Assembly (NCBI GenBank): GCA_022566355.1
Contig: JADFJB010000185.1
Coordinates: 1 to 5,922 of the forward strand
DNA: 5,922 bases
Source of the DNA: a candidate division KSB1 bacterium
Lineage (GTDB): Bacteria > Zhuqueibacterota > JdFR-76 > DREG01
Direction: 5' to 3'
Part shown: one piece after another, positions 1 to 5,174 of the stretch
How the letters are laid out: each line of letters opens with the position of its first letter
Position numbering within the stretch: position 1 is the first letter of the stretch
Translations under genes and position numbers: made by a program
The notes under the pieces: generated by a model
What the model saw: the letters and a program-made list of their open reading frames with translations, nothing else
The model's database searches: none
What the model was told of the DNA's origin: nothing

Positions 1-20
1 TTAAACAAGGAGGGGAAATT

Positions 21-41
21 CCTCCCCTTGATAAGGGGAGG
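21..41. repeat. Perfect 9-bp inverted repeat, dispersed-repeat type
   Basis: CCTCCCCTT (21-29) and AAGGGGAGG (33-41) are exact reverse complements around a 3-nt loop (GAT). Further GGAGGGG-like blocks flank it at 10-16 and 43-50. From memory, closely similar sequences recur between genes in many unrelated bacterial genomes, so this is probably one copy of a dispersed palindromic family. It could fold in RNA of either strand, but no T-run follows it. Confidence 0.6.
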
Positions 42-181
42 TTAGGAGGGGTAATTGAGATAAACAAATGACTACAGCTTATAGCTCCGTTTAAAAATAC
101 GTCACCGAATTTATGAAACAGACCACTTAGCAATCCAAGAATTTTTCCTTCCCCTTTTTCCTTTTTCCTTGTTACCTTATT

Positions 182-210
182 TTAACAAAAGCATCTTCTG
201 TTTTGTTTAA
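182..210. repeat. A/T-rich imperfect inverted repeat, weak terminator candidate
   Basis: AACAAAA (184-190) and TTTTGTT (201-207) are exact reverse complements around a 10-nt loop, and the match extends outward with one bulged base. It lies just over 100 nt beyond the stop codon of the MauE/DoxX-like gene. It is the nearest foldable element that could end transcription of the minus-strand cluster, but the stem is nearly all A/T and so weak. Confidence 0.25.
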
Positions 211-316
211 ATTCAGCCGTATCGATGTCCTTATAATTAGATGGGTTTGGAGAGTATTTTATTTTTGTTTTTCGTTGTCTAAAATAGGGCAGTTTTGATC
301 AACATGTCTATGGCTT

Positions 317-1243
317 TTATTCGTTGAAAAAATCTATTGGCAAATCATTCCAAACTTGTTCTACAATGCCGTCCTTCAATAAAAATGCCTTGGGAAGTTT
401 CCTGTAGAGATTTCCGACTTCTTCACGGGGGGCATATCCTAAATTGAAAATCACGCCATACTTCCATACAAATTCAAAGACATTGTCTCTATTTCCAACA
501 AGTATTCCGACTAACTCCGGAGCTGTTGAGTTATTTAAAATCCGGTTTAAATCTTCGACGATCTTTTCGCACTGTTCACACTCTTCATCCAGCAAGACCA
601 CTAAATACTCCCCCTCGGTAAGATCAGCATCTATATCACTCACTGATAGATCTTTGAGATCGGCGCCAATTTTCAGATCAGTGACAATGGAATCAACCGG
701 CATGCGGGGACCTAGAAACGGCAAGGCTACGGCGAACACAAGGGAGGCTAAAAACAGGCGATTTTTCCACTGCAAATTTTGAATGTTATTACCCTTCATA
801 CTCAGCCAGGAGACAAATAATCCACCCAAAAGAAATATATCCTCAATGATTACCTCTGCCGGAGTTCTACTTGCAAGACTTCCAAAACAGCCGCACCCTT
901 CCGTCTTTCCCTGGGACCATGCCCATCCTGTAACAATAATAAAAAAGAAAAGCAAAATTCCTGCGCCGGTAAAAGTTATTTTGGGTCTATAATTGATGAG
1001 TAATGCTATGGCAATCAGGAATTCTACAACGATGAAGAATAGAGCTGCAATATATGTTAAAATACCGGAAATAATACCATAAGACTCTATTTGATAGGCA
1101 AATCCGTCAGGATCGAAAGATTTAAGGATACCTGCGGTTAGGAACACAAAAGCGACAATTATTCTGCATACAAAGCCTAAGAGAACCAGCCATTTATGTG
1201 AACTTGTAATGGTTAATTTTGGTGCCGAATCCGATGGATTCAT
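317..1243 (-). CDS. MauE/DoxX-like membrane protein with C-terminal thioredoxin-like domain
   Basis: The 308-residue protein has about four hydrophobic segments (roughly 18-40, 57-84, 91-110, 131-148) and a fifth at 162-178 leading into a soluble domain. The membrane part resembles the MauE/DoxX group: an early V-F-L-x-A-G-I-L-K-S-F-D-P stretch and a G-C-G-C-F-G motif with Cys at 117 and 119. MauE is associated with disulfide formation during methylamine dehydrogenase maturation. The soluble part (about 185-308) looks like a thioredoxin fold: hydrophobic strand V-V-L-L-D, then C-E-Q-C (Cys 222, 225), and a possible cis-proline at 284 (K-L-P-K-A-F). A membrane redox partner for exported thiols is the likely role (inference). 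It starts 13 nt after the upstream thioredoxin gene ends, so the two are probably co-transcribed. The start codon has no strong Shine-Dalgarno, which fits translational coupling. No mau structural genes are seen, so a methylamine role is not implied. Confidence 0.8.
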   Translation of the reverse strand: MNPSDSAPKLTITSSHKWLVLLGFVCRIIVAFVFLTAGILKSFDPDGFAYQIESYGIISGILTYIAALFFIVVEFLIAIALLINYRPKITFTGAGILLFFFIIVTGWAWSQGKTEGCGCFGSLASRTPAEVIIEDIFLLGGLFVSWLSMKGNNIQNLQWKNRLFLASLVFAVALPFLGPRMPVDSIVTDLKIGADLKDLSVSDIDADLTEGEYLVVLLDEECEQCEKIVEDLNRILNNSTAPELVGILVGNRDNVFEFVWKYGVIFNLGYAPREEVGNLYRKLPKAFLLKDGIVEQVWNDLPIDFFNE

Positions 1244-1256
1244 ATTAAGAAGCTTT

Positions 1257-2138
1257 TCAATTCTCTTTAGGTGAGTAGTTACCTTTTAGAATTGCCACAA
1301 TATCCTCTTCCATAGAATCTATAGGCGTGCCCGTGATTCTACCAATCTCTAACCCTCCCCTATGAACGATAACAGTAGGGATCTTCTTGATTGCATTCTC
1401 TTTTAAAAATTTTGCAGGTTGATTAAACTGCTTGTTTATACCAAAATAGGAACAGTCGAGATTAGAATTATTACATTCGGAAATGGATTTCATGAGTGTT
1501 GGAACTAATTTTTTGCAATGGGGACACCAGGTACCAAAAGCAATTGTGATCGTAACAGCCTTATCGTAGTTGGATAAAAATTCGATTGCCTCGCGATTGG
1601 GTTCATACTTATTCATCAATTGCTTATAGGCTACTGTATGTTTTGTGATTTCATCGACTGAGGCCTCACCCACCAAATGTTGACGTGGAACAACACTAAT
1701 TTTCTTATCGCCAACCACAAATTCAAGAGCAGATTTGTTTTGAGTAAAATTAGTAATGAAAGTCATTGGGGTATTCTCATCGACCAGAACAGAAAATTTA
1801 CCTTCGGAGAAAACTATTTGTTTACTGTCTATGGTATTTACGATTCCCGTTTTTACATTCAATACTAATATATTCTTAAAAGCTAAACTTTGGATCATTA
1901 CTGCTGTCCTGTCTTCCCGCAGGTAAAATCTTGCACGGTTATCCATATTTCCATTGATAACAATGCTGAGGTGGCTGACTTCATTCCAATTCTTTGCAGT
2001 TTTCGCCTTTTCAGGCAGTTTTTGGGTAAGTGCCTGGTTTGGGTAAATCGAAATCAATGAAATCACCAGGGCTATCGGAATATACAACCACTTCTTAAAT
2101 ATTTCTGCTTTCCACGATCGCGTAAGCATCATTTTCAT
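1257..2138 (-). CDS. Exported thioredoxin-fold protein with CPHC site
   Basis: The frame is open from 2174, but I choose the ATG at 2138 because a good Shine-Dalgarno (AGGGAGA) lies 3 nt before it; this gives 293 residues. The N-terminus has basic residues then a hydrophobic stretch (about 18-34) ending near N-Q-A-L-T, a signal peptide or anchor. Residues about 45-150 form a beta-rich region I do not recognise. The C-terminal third is a thioredoxin fold: F-G-T-W-C-P-H-C-K-K with Cys 205 and 208, and I-P-T-V-I-V with the expected cis-proline at 254. A second Cys pair at 222 and 229 lies between them. The active site suggests a periplasmic thiol-disulfide oxidoreductase; TlpA/DsbE-like or MauD-like roles are all possible. 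It sits between the candidate selenoprotein gene and the MauE/DoxX-like gene. The 186-nt gap upstream of the start may carry its own promoter. Confidence 0.8.
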   Translation of the reverse strand: MKMMLTRSWKAEIFKKWLYIPIALVISLISIYPNQALTQKLPEKAKTAKNWNEVSHLSIVINGNMDNRARFYLREDRTAVMIQSLAFKNILVLNVKTGIVNTIDSKQIVFSEGKFSVLVDENTPMTFITNFTQNKSALEFVVGDKKISVVPRQHLVGEASVDEITKHTVAYKQLMNKYEPNREAIEFLSNYDKAVTITIAFGTWCPHCKKLVPTLMKSISECNNSNLDCSYFGINKQFNQPAKFLKENAIKKIPTVIVHRGGLEIGRITGTPIDSMEEDIVAILKGNYSPKEN

Positions 2139-2141
2139 TGT

Positions 2142-2148
2142 TCTCCCT
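2142..2148 (-). promoter_or_regulatory. Ribosome binding site fixing the thioredoxin-gene start
   Basis: On the minus strand AGGGAGA is followed 3 nt later by ATG (2136-2138). This is much stronger than anything before the upstream ATG at 2174, where only AAGG at a 9-nt distance is seen. The shorter start is therefore preferred. Confidence 0.65.
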
Positions 2149-2230
2149 ACGTTTGTTTTCAACCACATGTTCAATTGCCTTATAAAAAGTAAATACTCTG
2201 TTAAACCATTAAAATAGTTTTTTTTTTTTC

Positions 2231-2258
2231 AAAATATCAAATTTTTTTTATTGATCAA
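2231..2258 (-). promoter_or_regulatory. Weak sigma70-like promoter candidate for the thioredoxin/MauE-like pair
   Basis: On the minus strand TTGATC (2258-2253) and TATTTT (2236-2231) are separated by 16 nt, each matching the consensus at four of six positions. It lies in the 186-nt A/T-rich gap between the candidate selenoprotein gene and the thioredoxin gene. Such matches occur often by chance in A/T-rich DNA, so this is only a candidate. Confidence 0.22.
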
Positions 2259-2324
2259 AATACAATGAACCTGGTAAATTTTTCGGTCAGATTTAGAGTT
2301 AGTGAACCTCATTTCGAAATAATT

Positions 2325-3086
2325 TTAATTTTCATTCAAAGTTTGGATATATTCCACCAGAGATTCAATTTGATTTTGATCCAATGGTCCCCCATTTTCC
2401 TTGGCAAAACCTAGCATCATTATATTGTAGGTTCCTTTTGCGATGAGCCCATATAAAACTTTATCCGATAAGTTGTTAAAAAACTCCGGTTGGACTAATG
2501 ACTTGGCAATATGTTCTACACCTTTGCCATCTTCTCCATGACATTTAGCGCAATCGGCATCAAACAAGGCTTTACCGTATTTGTCAATGCCTTTGGCCAC
2601 ATGACAACTTATACATTTGCCCTTAAAATAATTGCCTTCCATAACAATTCCACTATGTTCACTACCGGCAACCATTTCCCTTTCAACCACAGTAGCATAG
2701 ATCATTATTTTCTTAATCGGCTCTGTTTTATCATTTGAGTAGATACGGACTGATTTGGCAATTCTACCCATTTTGTTTGCGGCATTAAAGGTGACTTTAA
2801 TTTCCGCTGATTCGCTGGGTTGCAAAGCTTCTGAACTCAGAAGTGCGGCTGTGCAGCCTCAGGAACCTCTTAATTTGTAAATATTTAAGACAGAATCCCC
2901 CACATTGGTAACCCTGAAAATATGGTTTACAACGCTTCCTTCCTGAACCTCACCGAAATCAAAGCTTTCTTGTGAAATTTTGATTTTGGCGCCATTATCC
3001 TGTGAATAATTCGGATTGATGGCTTGAAATCCAAGCATGGACAAGGATAACACAAAAGCGGAAATATTTTTACTCATCGTTTTCAT
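2325..3086 (-). CDS. Candidate selenoprotein: exported DUF1573 domain fused to two-CXXCH cytochrome c, in-frame TGA
   Basis: I join two ORFs that share one frame and are split only by a TGA at 2859-2861. Read as selenocysteine, this gives 253 residues with U76. Residues 1-29 are a signal peptide. Residues about 35-133 match DUF1573 as I know it: F-D-F-G-E-V-Q-E-G, then V-T-N-V-G-D, then R-G-S-U-G-C-T where the family has S-C-G-C-T, then P-S-E-S-A-E-I, and Y-S-N-D. Homology therefore runs through the TGA without a gap. Residues about 150-253 are a cytochrome c region with C-I-S-C-H (158-162) and C-A-K-C-H (179-183), and Met 223/224 as a possible axial ligand. The two heme motifs are only 21 residues apart, and the first could be structural or a second heme. 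A SECIS-like hairpin follows the TGA. Alternatives are a nonsense mutation, a sequencing error, or two separate proteins. Confidence 0.72.
2828..2858 (-). promoter_or_regulatory. Candidate bacterial SECIS element
   Basis: Directly after the TGA, the minus strand has GGCT-GCAC-AGCC (2858-2847), a small 4-bp hairpin. It is followed by CTTCTG-AGTT-CAGAAG (2843-2828), a perfect 6-bp hairpin with a 4-nt loop. Twenty-one nt separate the TGA from the apical loop, and G is the second loop base. Known bacterial SECIS elements have a short upper stem about 16-37 nt after UGA, and a small loop with G in the first two positions. The element lies within coding sequence, as is usual in bacteria. The fit is structural only; no folding energy was computed. 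Confidence 0.6.
2859..2861 (-). other. In-frame TGA, candidate selenocysteine codon
   Basis: The codon order on the minus strand is AGA GGT TCC TGA GGC TGC ACA, that is R-G-S-U-G-C-T. TGA lies exactly at the first Cys of the SCGCT motif of DUF1573 proteins, while the second Cys (TGC) is kept, leaving a U-x-C pair. Other genes here end in TGA (thioredoxin gene, five-heme cytochrome, hicB) and use TGG for Trp, so a general reassignment of UGA is unlikely. Confidence 0.68.
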
Positions 3087-3091
3087 CAAAC

Positions 3092-3098
3092 CCACCTC
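3092..3098 (-). promoter_or_regulatory. Ribosome binding site fixing the selenoprotein-gene start
   Basis: GAGGTGG on the minus strand is followed 5 nt later by ATG at 3086-3084. A GTG at 3095 would extend the frame by three residues but overlaps this Shine-Dalgarno, so the ATG at 3086 is preferred. The strong site also argues that the gene is still translated. Confidence 0.7.
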
Positions 3099-3221
3099 AT
3101 TGAATCACTTTTTTATTTGATTGCATAAATATATATCAAAATTCTTCTCATTGAAAGAAAAAAATTAAATTATTATTTTAAAATCGAATTGATTACAATT
3201 TATCATTGGAAATGTATTTAC
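3099..3221. promoter_or_regulatory. Divergent A/T-rich intergenic promoter region
   Basis: This stretch separates the two diverging cytochrome genes and must hold promoters for both. On the plus strand TTGAAA (3151-3156) and TATTTT (3174-3179) are 17 nt apart, matching the sigma70 consensus at five and four of six positions. They would start transcription near 3186, about 45 nt before the five-heme cytochrome start. On the minus strand TTGATA (3139-3134) is the best -35-like element, with only a poor TAAAAA 18 nt further. No clear operator palindrome is seen. Confidence 0.4.
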
Positions 3222-3225
3222 GGGA
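3222..3225 (+). promoter_or_regulatory. Ribosome binding site supporting the five-heme cytochrome start
   Basis: GGGA lies 7 nt before the ATG at 3233. The frame is open further upstream (TTG at 3206, ATG at 3212), but those starts have no well-spaced Shine-Dalgarno and would put charged residues ahead of the signal sequence. Confidence 0.45.
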
Positions 3226-3232
3226 TGTTTTT

Positions 3233-4462
3233 ATGAAAATGATATCGACCTTATTAAATATTACTTCGAAGGCATTCGTATGTAGTATATTTCTAATCAT
3301 TCAAAATTGTACTTATTCGAATGATGGTCAGCCAAAAATACAGCCCCTGACAGAACACTGGGAGAAACCTATACCCCACCAAACCATACCTGCGGGTCTT
3401 AATTCCATCAGCGCTAAGGAATGCGGCGTTTGCCATCAGGAGATTTATAAGGAATGGAAAGATTCATTTCATGCAATAGCGCTGCAAGACCCGCAATTCC
3501 AGGGTGAGTGGAAAAGAGACGGAAATTTGTGGGTGTGCATCAATTGTCATACACCCCTTCAAGATCAACAGGAATTCATCATCCTGGGCAAAGAAGACGG
3601 AGATTATTACAAACCAGTACAAAAAAGCAATCCGAACTTCGATCCCAATTTGAAAGAGGAATCCATCACATGTGCAGCTTGTCATGTTCGAGATGGTGCA
3701 GTGATTGGGTTGAGAGGAGATACAATGGCTCCCCATGCAGTCAAAATAGATCCGGAATTCTTATCACGACAATACTGTTTGACCTGCCACAACGTGACAG
3801 ACGAACTAACCCCAAGCCTGGTTTGCAGCTTTCAGACTGGCGATGAGTGGGCCGCCGGTCCCTATCCCGAAAGGGGGCGTGATTGTATATCCTGCCACAT
3901 GCCTGAGGTCTATCGTTCTCTGACTGGTTATACTCAGGCTCGGTGGACACGACGGCATACCTGGATCGGCAGTGCGATCCCGAAATTTATGGGGCAGGGT
4001 AAAATTGTGAGCGGGTACAAAAGAGGCATGGAGATAGACATTCAATCTTCACAGAAATCCCTCACATCGGGAGACAGCACTTTTGTCACAATAACAGTTA
4101 CCAATCAGAATGCCGGCCATTATTTACCAACTGGTGATCCCGAGTATTTTATTACTTTGGATCTAAGCTTGGAGAATGATGAAGGAAGAGTGATCGCCGA
4201 CACAACATATCGAATCGGTCAATTGTGGAAGTGGTGGCCTAAGGCGGAGAAAGTATTTGACAATCGGCTGCGACCTTTGGAAAAAAGGAATTACTTGTTT
4301 TCATTCACGGTTCCTAAAAATGGCGGAGATCGTACATTCAAAGTTATAATAACCAATCATCGTTTGACCGAGGAGAATGCCAAAGCCACAAACATATTTG
4401 GTATAGCTCCTCTGAATGCAGTCGTTTTCGAGAAGGAGATTGTTTTTGAAAATCCGGAATGA
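3233..4462 (+). CDS. Exported five-heme cytochrome, c554-like, with Ig-like C-terminal region
   Basis: From the chosen ATG the protein has 409 residues. The N-terminus (K-M-I-S..., then a hydrophobic stretch at about 14-25) is a signal peptide. It ends in I-I-Q-N-C with Cys 26, which could be an atypical lipobox. Five CXXCH heme sites follow: C-G-V-C-H (64-68), C-I-N-C-H (102-106), C-A-A-C-H (147-151), C-L-T-C-H (182-186) and C-I-S-C-H (218-222). The first is embedded in E-C-G-V-C-H-Q-E-I-Y-K-E-W-K-D-S-F-H-A, the pattern of the cytochrome c554/c552 group related to hydroxylamine oxidoreductase. Free His in S-F-H-A, A-P-H-A and R-R-H-T-W could be distal ligands. Residues about 265-409 lack heme sites and look like a beta-sandwich (V-T-N-Q-N-A-G-H-Y-L-P-T-G-D). 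The role is probably periplasmic or surface electron transfer; the substrate is unknown. It diverges from the DUF1573-cytochrome gene. Confidence 0.85.
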   Translation: MKMISTLLNITSKAFVCSIFLIIQNCTYSNDGQPKIQPLTEHWEKPIPHQTIPAGLNSISAKECGVCHQEIYKEWKDSFHAIALQDPQFQGEWKRDGNLWVCINCHTPLQDQQEFIILGKEDGDYYKPVQKSNPNFDPNLKEESITCAACHVRDGAVIGLRGDTMAPHAVKIDPEFLSRQYCLTCHNVTDELTPSLVCSFQTGDEWAAGPYPERGRDCISCHMPEVYRSLTGYTQARWTRRHTWIGSAIPKFMGQGKIVSGYKRGMEIDIQSSQKSLTSGDSTFVTITVTNQNAGHYLPTGDPEYFITLDLSLENDEGRVIADTTYRIGQLWKWWPKAEKVFDNRLRPLEKRNYLFSFTVPKNGGDRTFKVIITNHRLTEENAKATNIFGIAPLNAVVFEKEIVFENPE

Positions 4463-4513
4463 ACTTAAGGGTATGGGTGGTGGGAATGTTTAGAGATACA
4501 AGGAAGAACAAAA

Positions 4514-4546
4514 TGCCTAAATTGCCTAAAGTTAGAAGTGCCTAAA
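4514..4546 (+). repeat. Three copies of TGCCTAAA
   Basis: TGCCTAAA occurs at 4514-4521, 4523-4530 and 4539-4546, the first two one base apart. It is a short degenerate tandem repeat of no evident function. Confidence 0.6.
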
Positions 4547-4722
4547 TTTATTAGGAATTAACATGTGAGATGGAGAAACGAAACCGGCGAATGGGAGAAT
4601 GGGTAAACGGGAGAAGGCAAATATGAAAAAGAAAGGGACTTGCCTGGAAACATGCAGGGATGACAGTTCATAAGAATGGGGCACAAGCTTATCAGGGACC
4701 TAATTTCTGAAAGCTGATGGCG

Positions 4723-4754
4723 GATACCAGATGCAAGATACCGGATACCGGATG
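4723..4754 (+). repeat. Degenerate GATACCGGAT tandem repeat
   Basis: GGATACC-like units follow one another: GATACCAGATG, then AAGATACCGGATACCGGATG. The unit is about 10 nt with substitutions, and it runs directly into the hexamer tract that follows. Confidence 0.55.
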
Positions 4755-4796
4755 AGGTTAAGGTTAAGGTTAGGTTTAGGTTTAGGATTAGGCGTA
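4755..4796 (+). repeat. Seven hexamers of AGGTTA/GGTTTA type
   Basis: Consecutive six-base units are AGGTTA three times, GGTTTA twice, GGATTA and GGCGTA. The tract drifts from one end to the other, as expected of a slippage-derived microsatellite. It resembles telomeric repeats only in composition. Confidence 0.65.
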
Positions 4797-4831
4797 GGAC
4801 TTTGAAATTATATGGTTGAATGTTGGAATTC

Positions 4832-4871
4832 CCCTCTTTGAGAGGCTGTGTCCTGAACCTGACGAAGAGGG
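4832..4871. repeat. Inverted repeat CCCTCTT / AAGAGGG
   Basis: CCCTCTT (4832-4838) and AAGAGGG (4865-4871) are exact reverse complements 26 nt apart. They directly precede the long hairpin at 4874-4905, and the two may form one dispersed repeat unit running to about 4911. Confidence 0.45.
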
Positions 4872-4873
4872 AA

Positions 4874-4905
4874 GAAAATCATCCCGTCCAGACGGGAGGA
4901 TTTTC
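4874..4905. repeat. Long near-perfect hairpin
   Basis: The arms are GAAAATC-A-TCCCGTC (4874-4888) and GACGGGA-G-GATTTTC (4891-4905). They pair over 14 of 15 positions around a 2-nt CA centre, with one A/G mismatch. No T-run follows, so it is not a typical terminator. It is more likely a member of a dispersed palindromic family. Confidence 0.7.
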
Positions 4906-4921
4906 AGGGGTGTATAAAATA

Positions 4922-4946
4922 GACAGACAAGAATGTCTGTCCTACC
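4922..4946 (-). repeat. TGTCTGTC hairpin repeat, copy 1
   Basis: GACAGACA (4922-4929) and TGTCTGTC (4934-4941) are exact reverse complements around AGAA, followed by CTACC. Read on the minus strand it begins GGTAGGACAGACAT, the same as the second copy at 5819 read on the plus strand. Confidence 0.7.
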
Positions 4947-4968
4947 AAGCCAGGTGTAGATGTTAACT

Positions 4969-4990
4969 TTGATCTTAGCGAACAGATCAA
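4969..4990. repeat. Inverted repeat TTGATCT / AGATCAA
   Basis: TTGATCT (4969-4975) and AGATCAA (4984-4990) pair exactly over 7 bp with an 8-nt loop. It lies 8 nt before another hairpin. Confidence 0.5.
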
Positions 4991-4998
4991 CCTATGTC

Positions 4999-5017
4999 GC
5001 ATCAACACTGTTGATGC
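4999..5017. repeat. Perfect 8-bp inverted repeat GCATCAAC / GTTGATGC
   Basis: GCATCAAC (4999-5006) and GTTGATGC (5010-5017) are exact reverse complements around ACT. No T-run follows. It may be a protein-binding site or a small dispersed palindrome. Confidence 0.55.
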
Positions 5018-5106
5018 ACTCCAAAACAAAAGTTGCACATTCTGTTCTTTCTCCGATCTCCTGTTCTCCCTTTTGTTAGAAGCCGATCCTTGGGTGTTGT
5101 AACAAT

Positions 5107-5135
5107 TTGACGAAGGAATATTTTGGAATTGTAAA
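5107..5135 (+). promoter_or_regulatory. Promoter candidate for hicAB
   Basis: TTGACG (5107-5112) matches the -35 consensus at five of six positions. TGTAAA, 17 nt later (5130-5135), matches the -10 consensus at four. A better -10-like TAAAAT (5132-5137) has 19-nt spacing. Transcription would start about 85 nt before hicA and upstream of the palindrome at 5159-5174. Confidence 0.3.
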
Positions 5136-5158
5136 ATCCTTTGCAGAATAATTTAATA

Positions 5159-5174
5159 TATTCAATATTGAATA
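5159..5174. promoter_or_regulatory. Perfect 16-bp palindrome upstream of hicA, operator candidate
   Basis: TATTCAATATTGAATA is exactly self-complementary. It lies 55 nt before the hicA start and just after the promoter candidate, where an operator could block transcription. HicB proteins that carry a DNA-binding tail repress their own operons, but the HicB here is short and seems to lack such a tail, so the binding protein is uncertain. A chance A/T palindrome is possible. Confidence 0.35.

Larger units (their letters stand above)
1..316. other. Non-coding region downstream of the minus-strand gene cluster
   Basis: No credible gene is seen on either strand; every frame is broken by stops after a few codons. 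The stretch holds a G/C-rich perfect hairpin (21-41), a pyrimidine-rich tract at about 140-175 made of TTTCC/TTTTTCC units, and an A/T-rich imperfect inverted repeat (182-210). It lies downstream of the minus-strand genes, so transcription termination for that cluster would be expected here, but no classic GC-stem plus T-run terminator is obvious. Confidence 0.7.

Noticed and set aside
444-992. Open frames on the plus strand opposite the MauE/DoxX-like gene
   Set aside because: They are antisense to a well-supported membrane protein, have low-complexity composition, and no start signals.
2139-2174. Longer N-terminus for the thioredoxin-fold protein (ATG at 2174)
   Set aside because: The best Shine-Dalgarno lies inside this extension, 3 nt before the ATG at 2138, and the shorter form has a normal signal sequence.
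2325-2825. A separate cytochrome gene starting at the TTG at 2823-2825
   Set aside because: There is no good ribosome binding site, the product would begin in mid-DUF1573 without a signal peptide although c-type heme attachment needs export, and the frame is continuous with the upstream part across the TGA.
2859-2861. Genome-wide reassignment of UGA to Gly or Trp
   Set aside because: Three other genes in the window end naturally at TGA with family-typical lengths, and Trp is encoded by TGG. Family alignment expects Cys, not Gly or Trp, at this position.
3206-3232. Longer N-terminus for the five-heme cytochrome (TTG at 3206)
   Set aside because: There is no spaced Shine-Dalgarno, the start codon is rare, and it adds charged residues before the signal peptide. 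ATG at 3233 is preceded by GGGA at 7 nt.
3464-4045. Open frames in other frames and opposite strand of the five-heme cytochrome
   Set aside because: They overlap a gene with five heme motifs and have no family-like features of their own.
4755-4796. Telomere or replicon end
   Set aside because: There are only seven degenerate hexamers, they are internal to the window, and genes lie on both sides. A microsatellite explains them.
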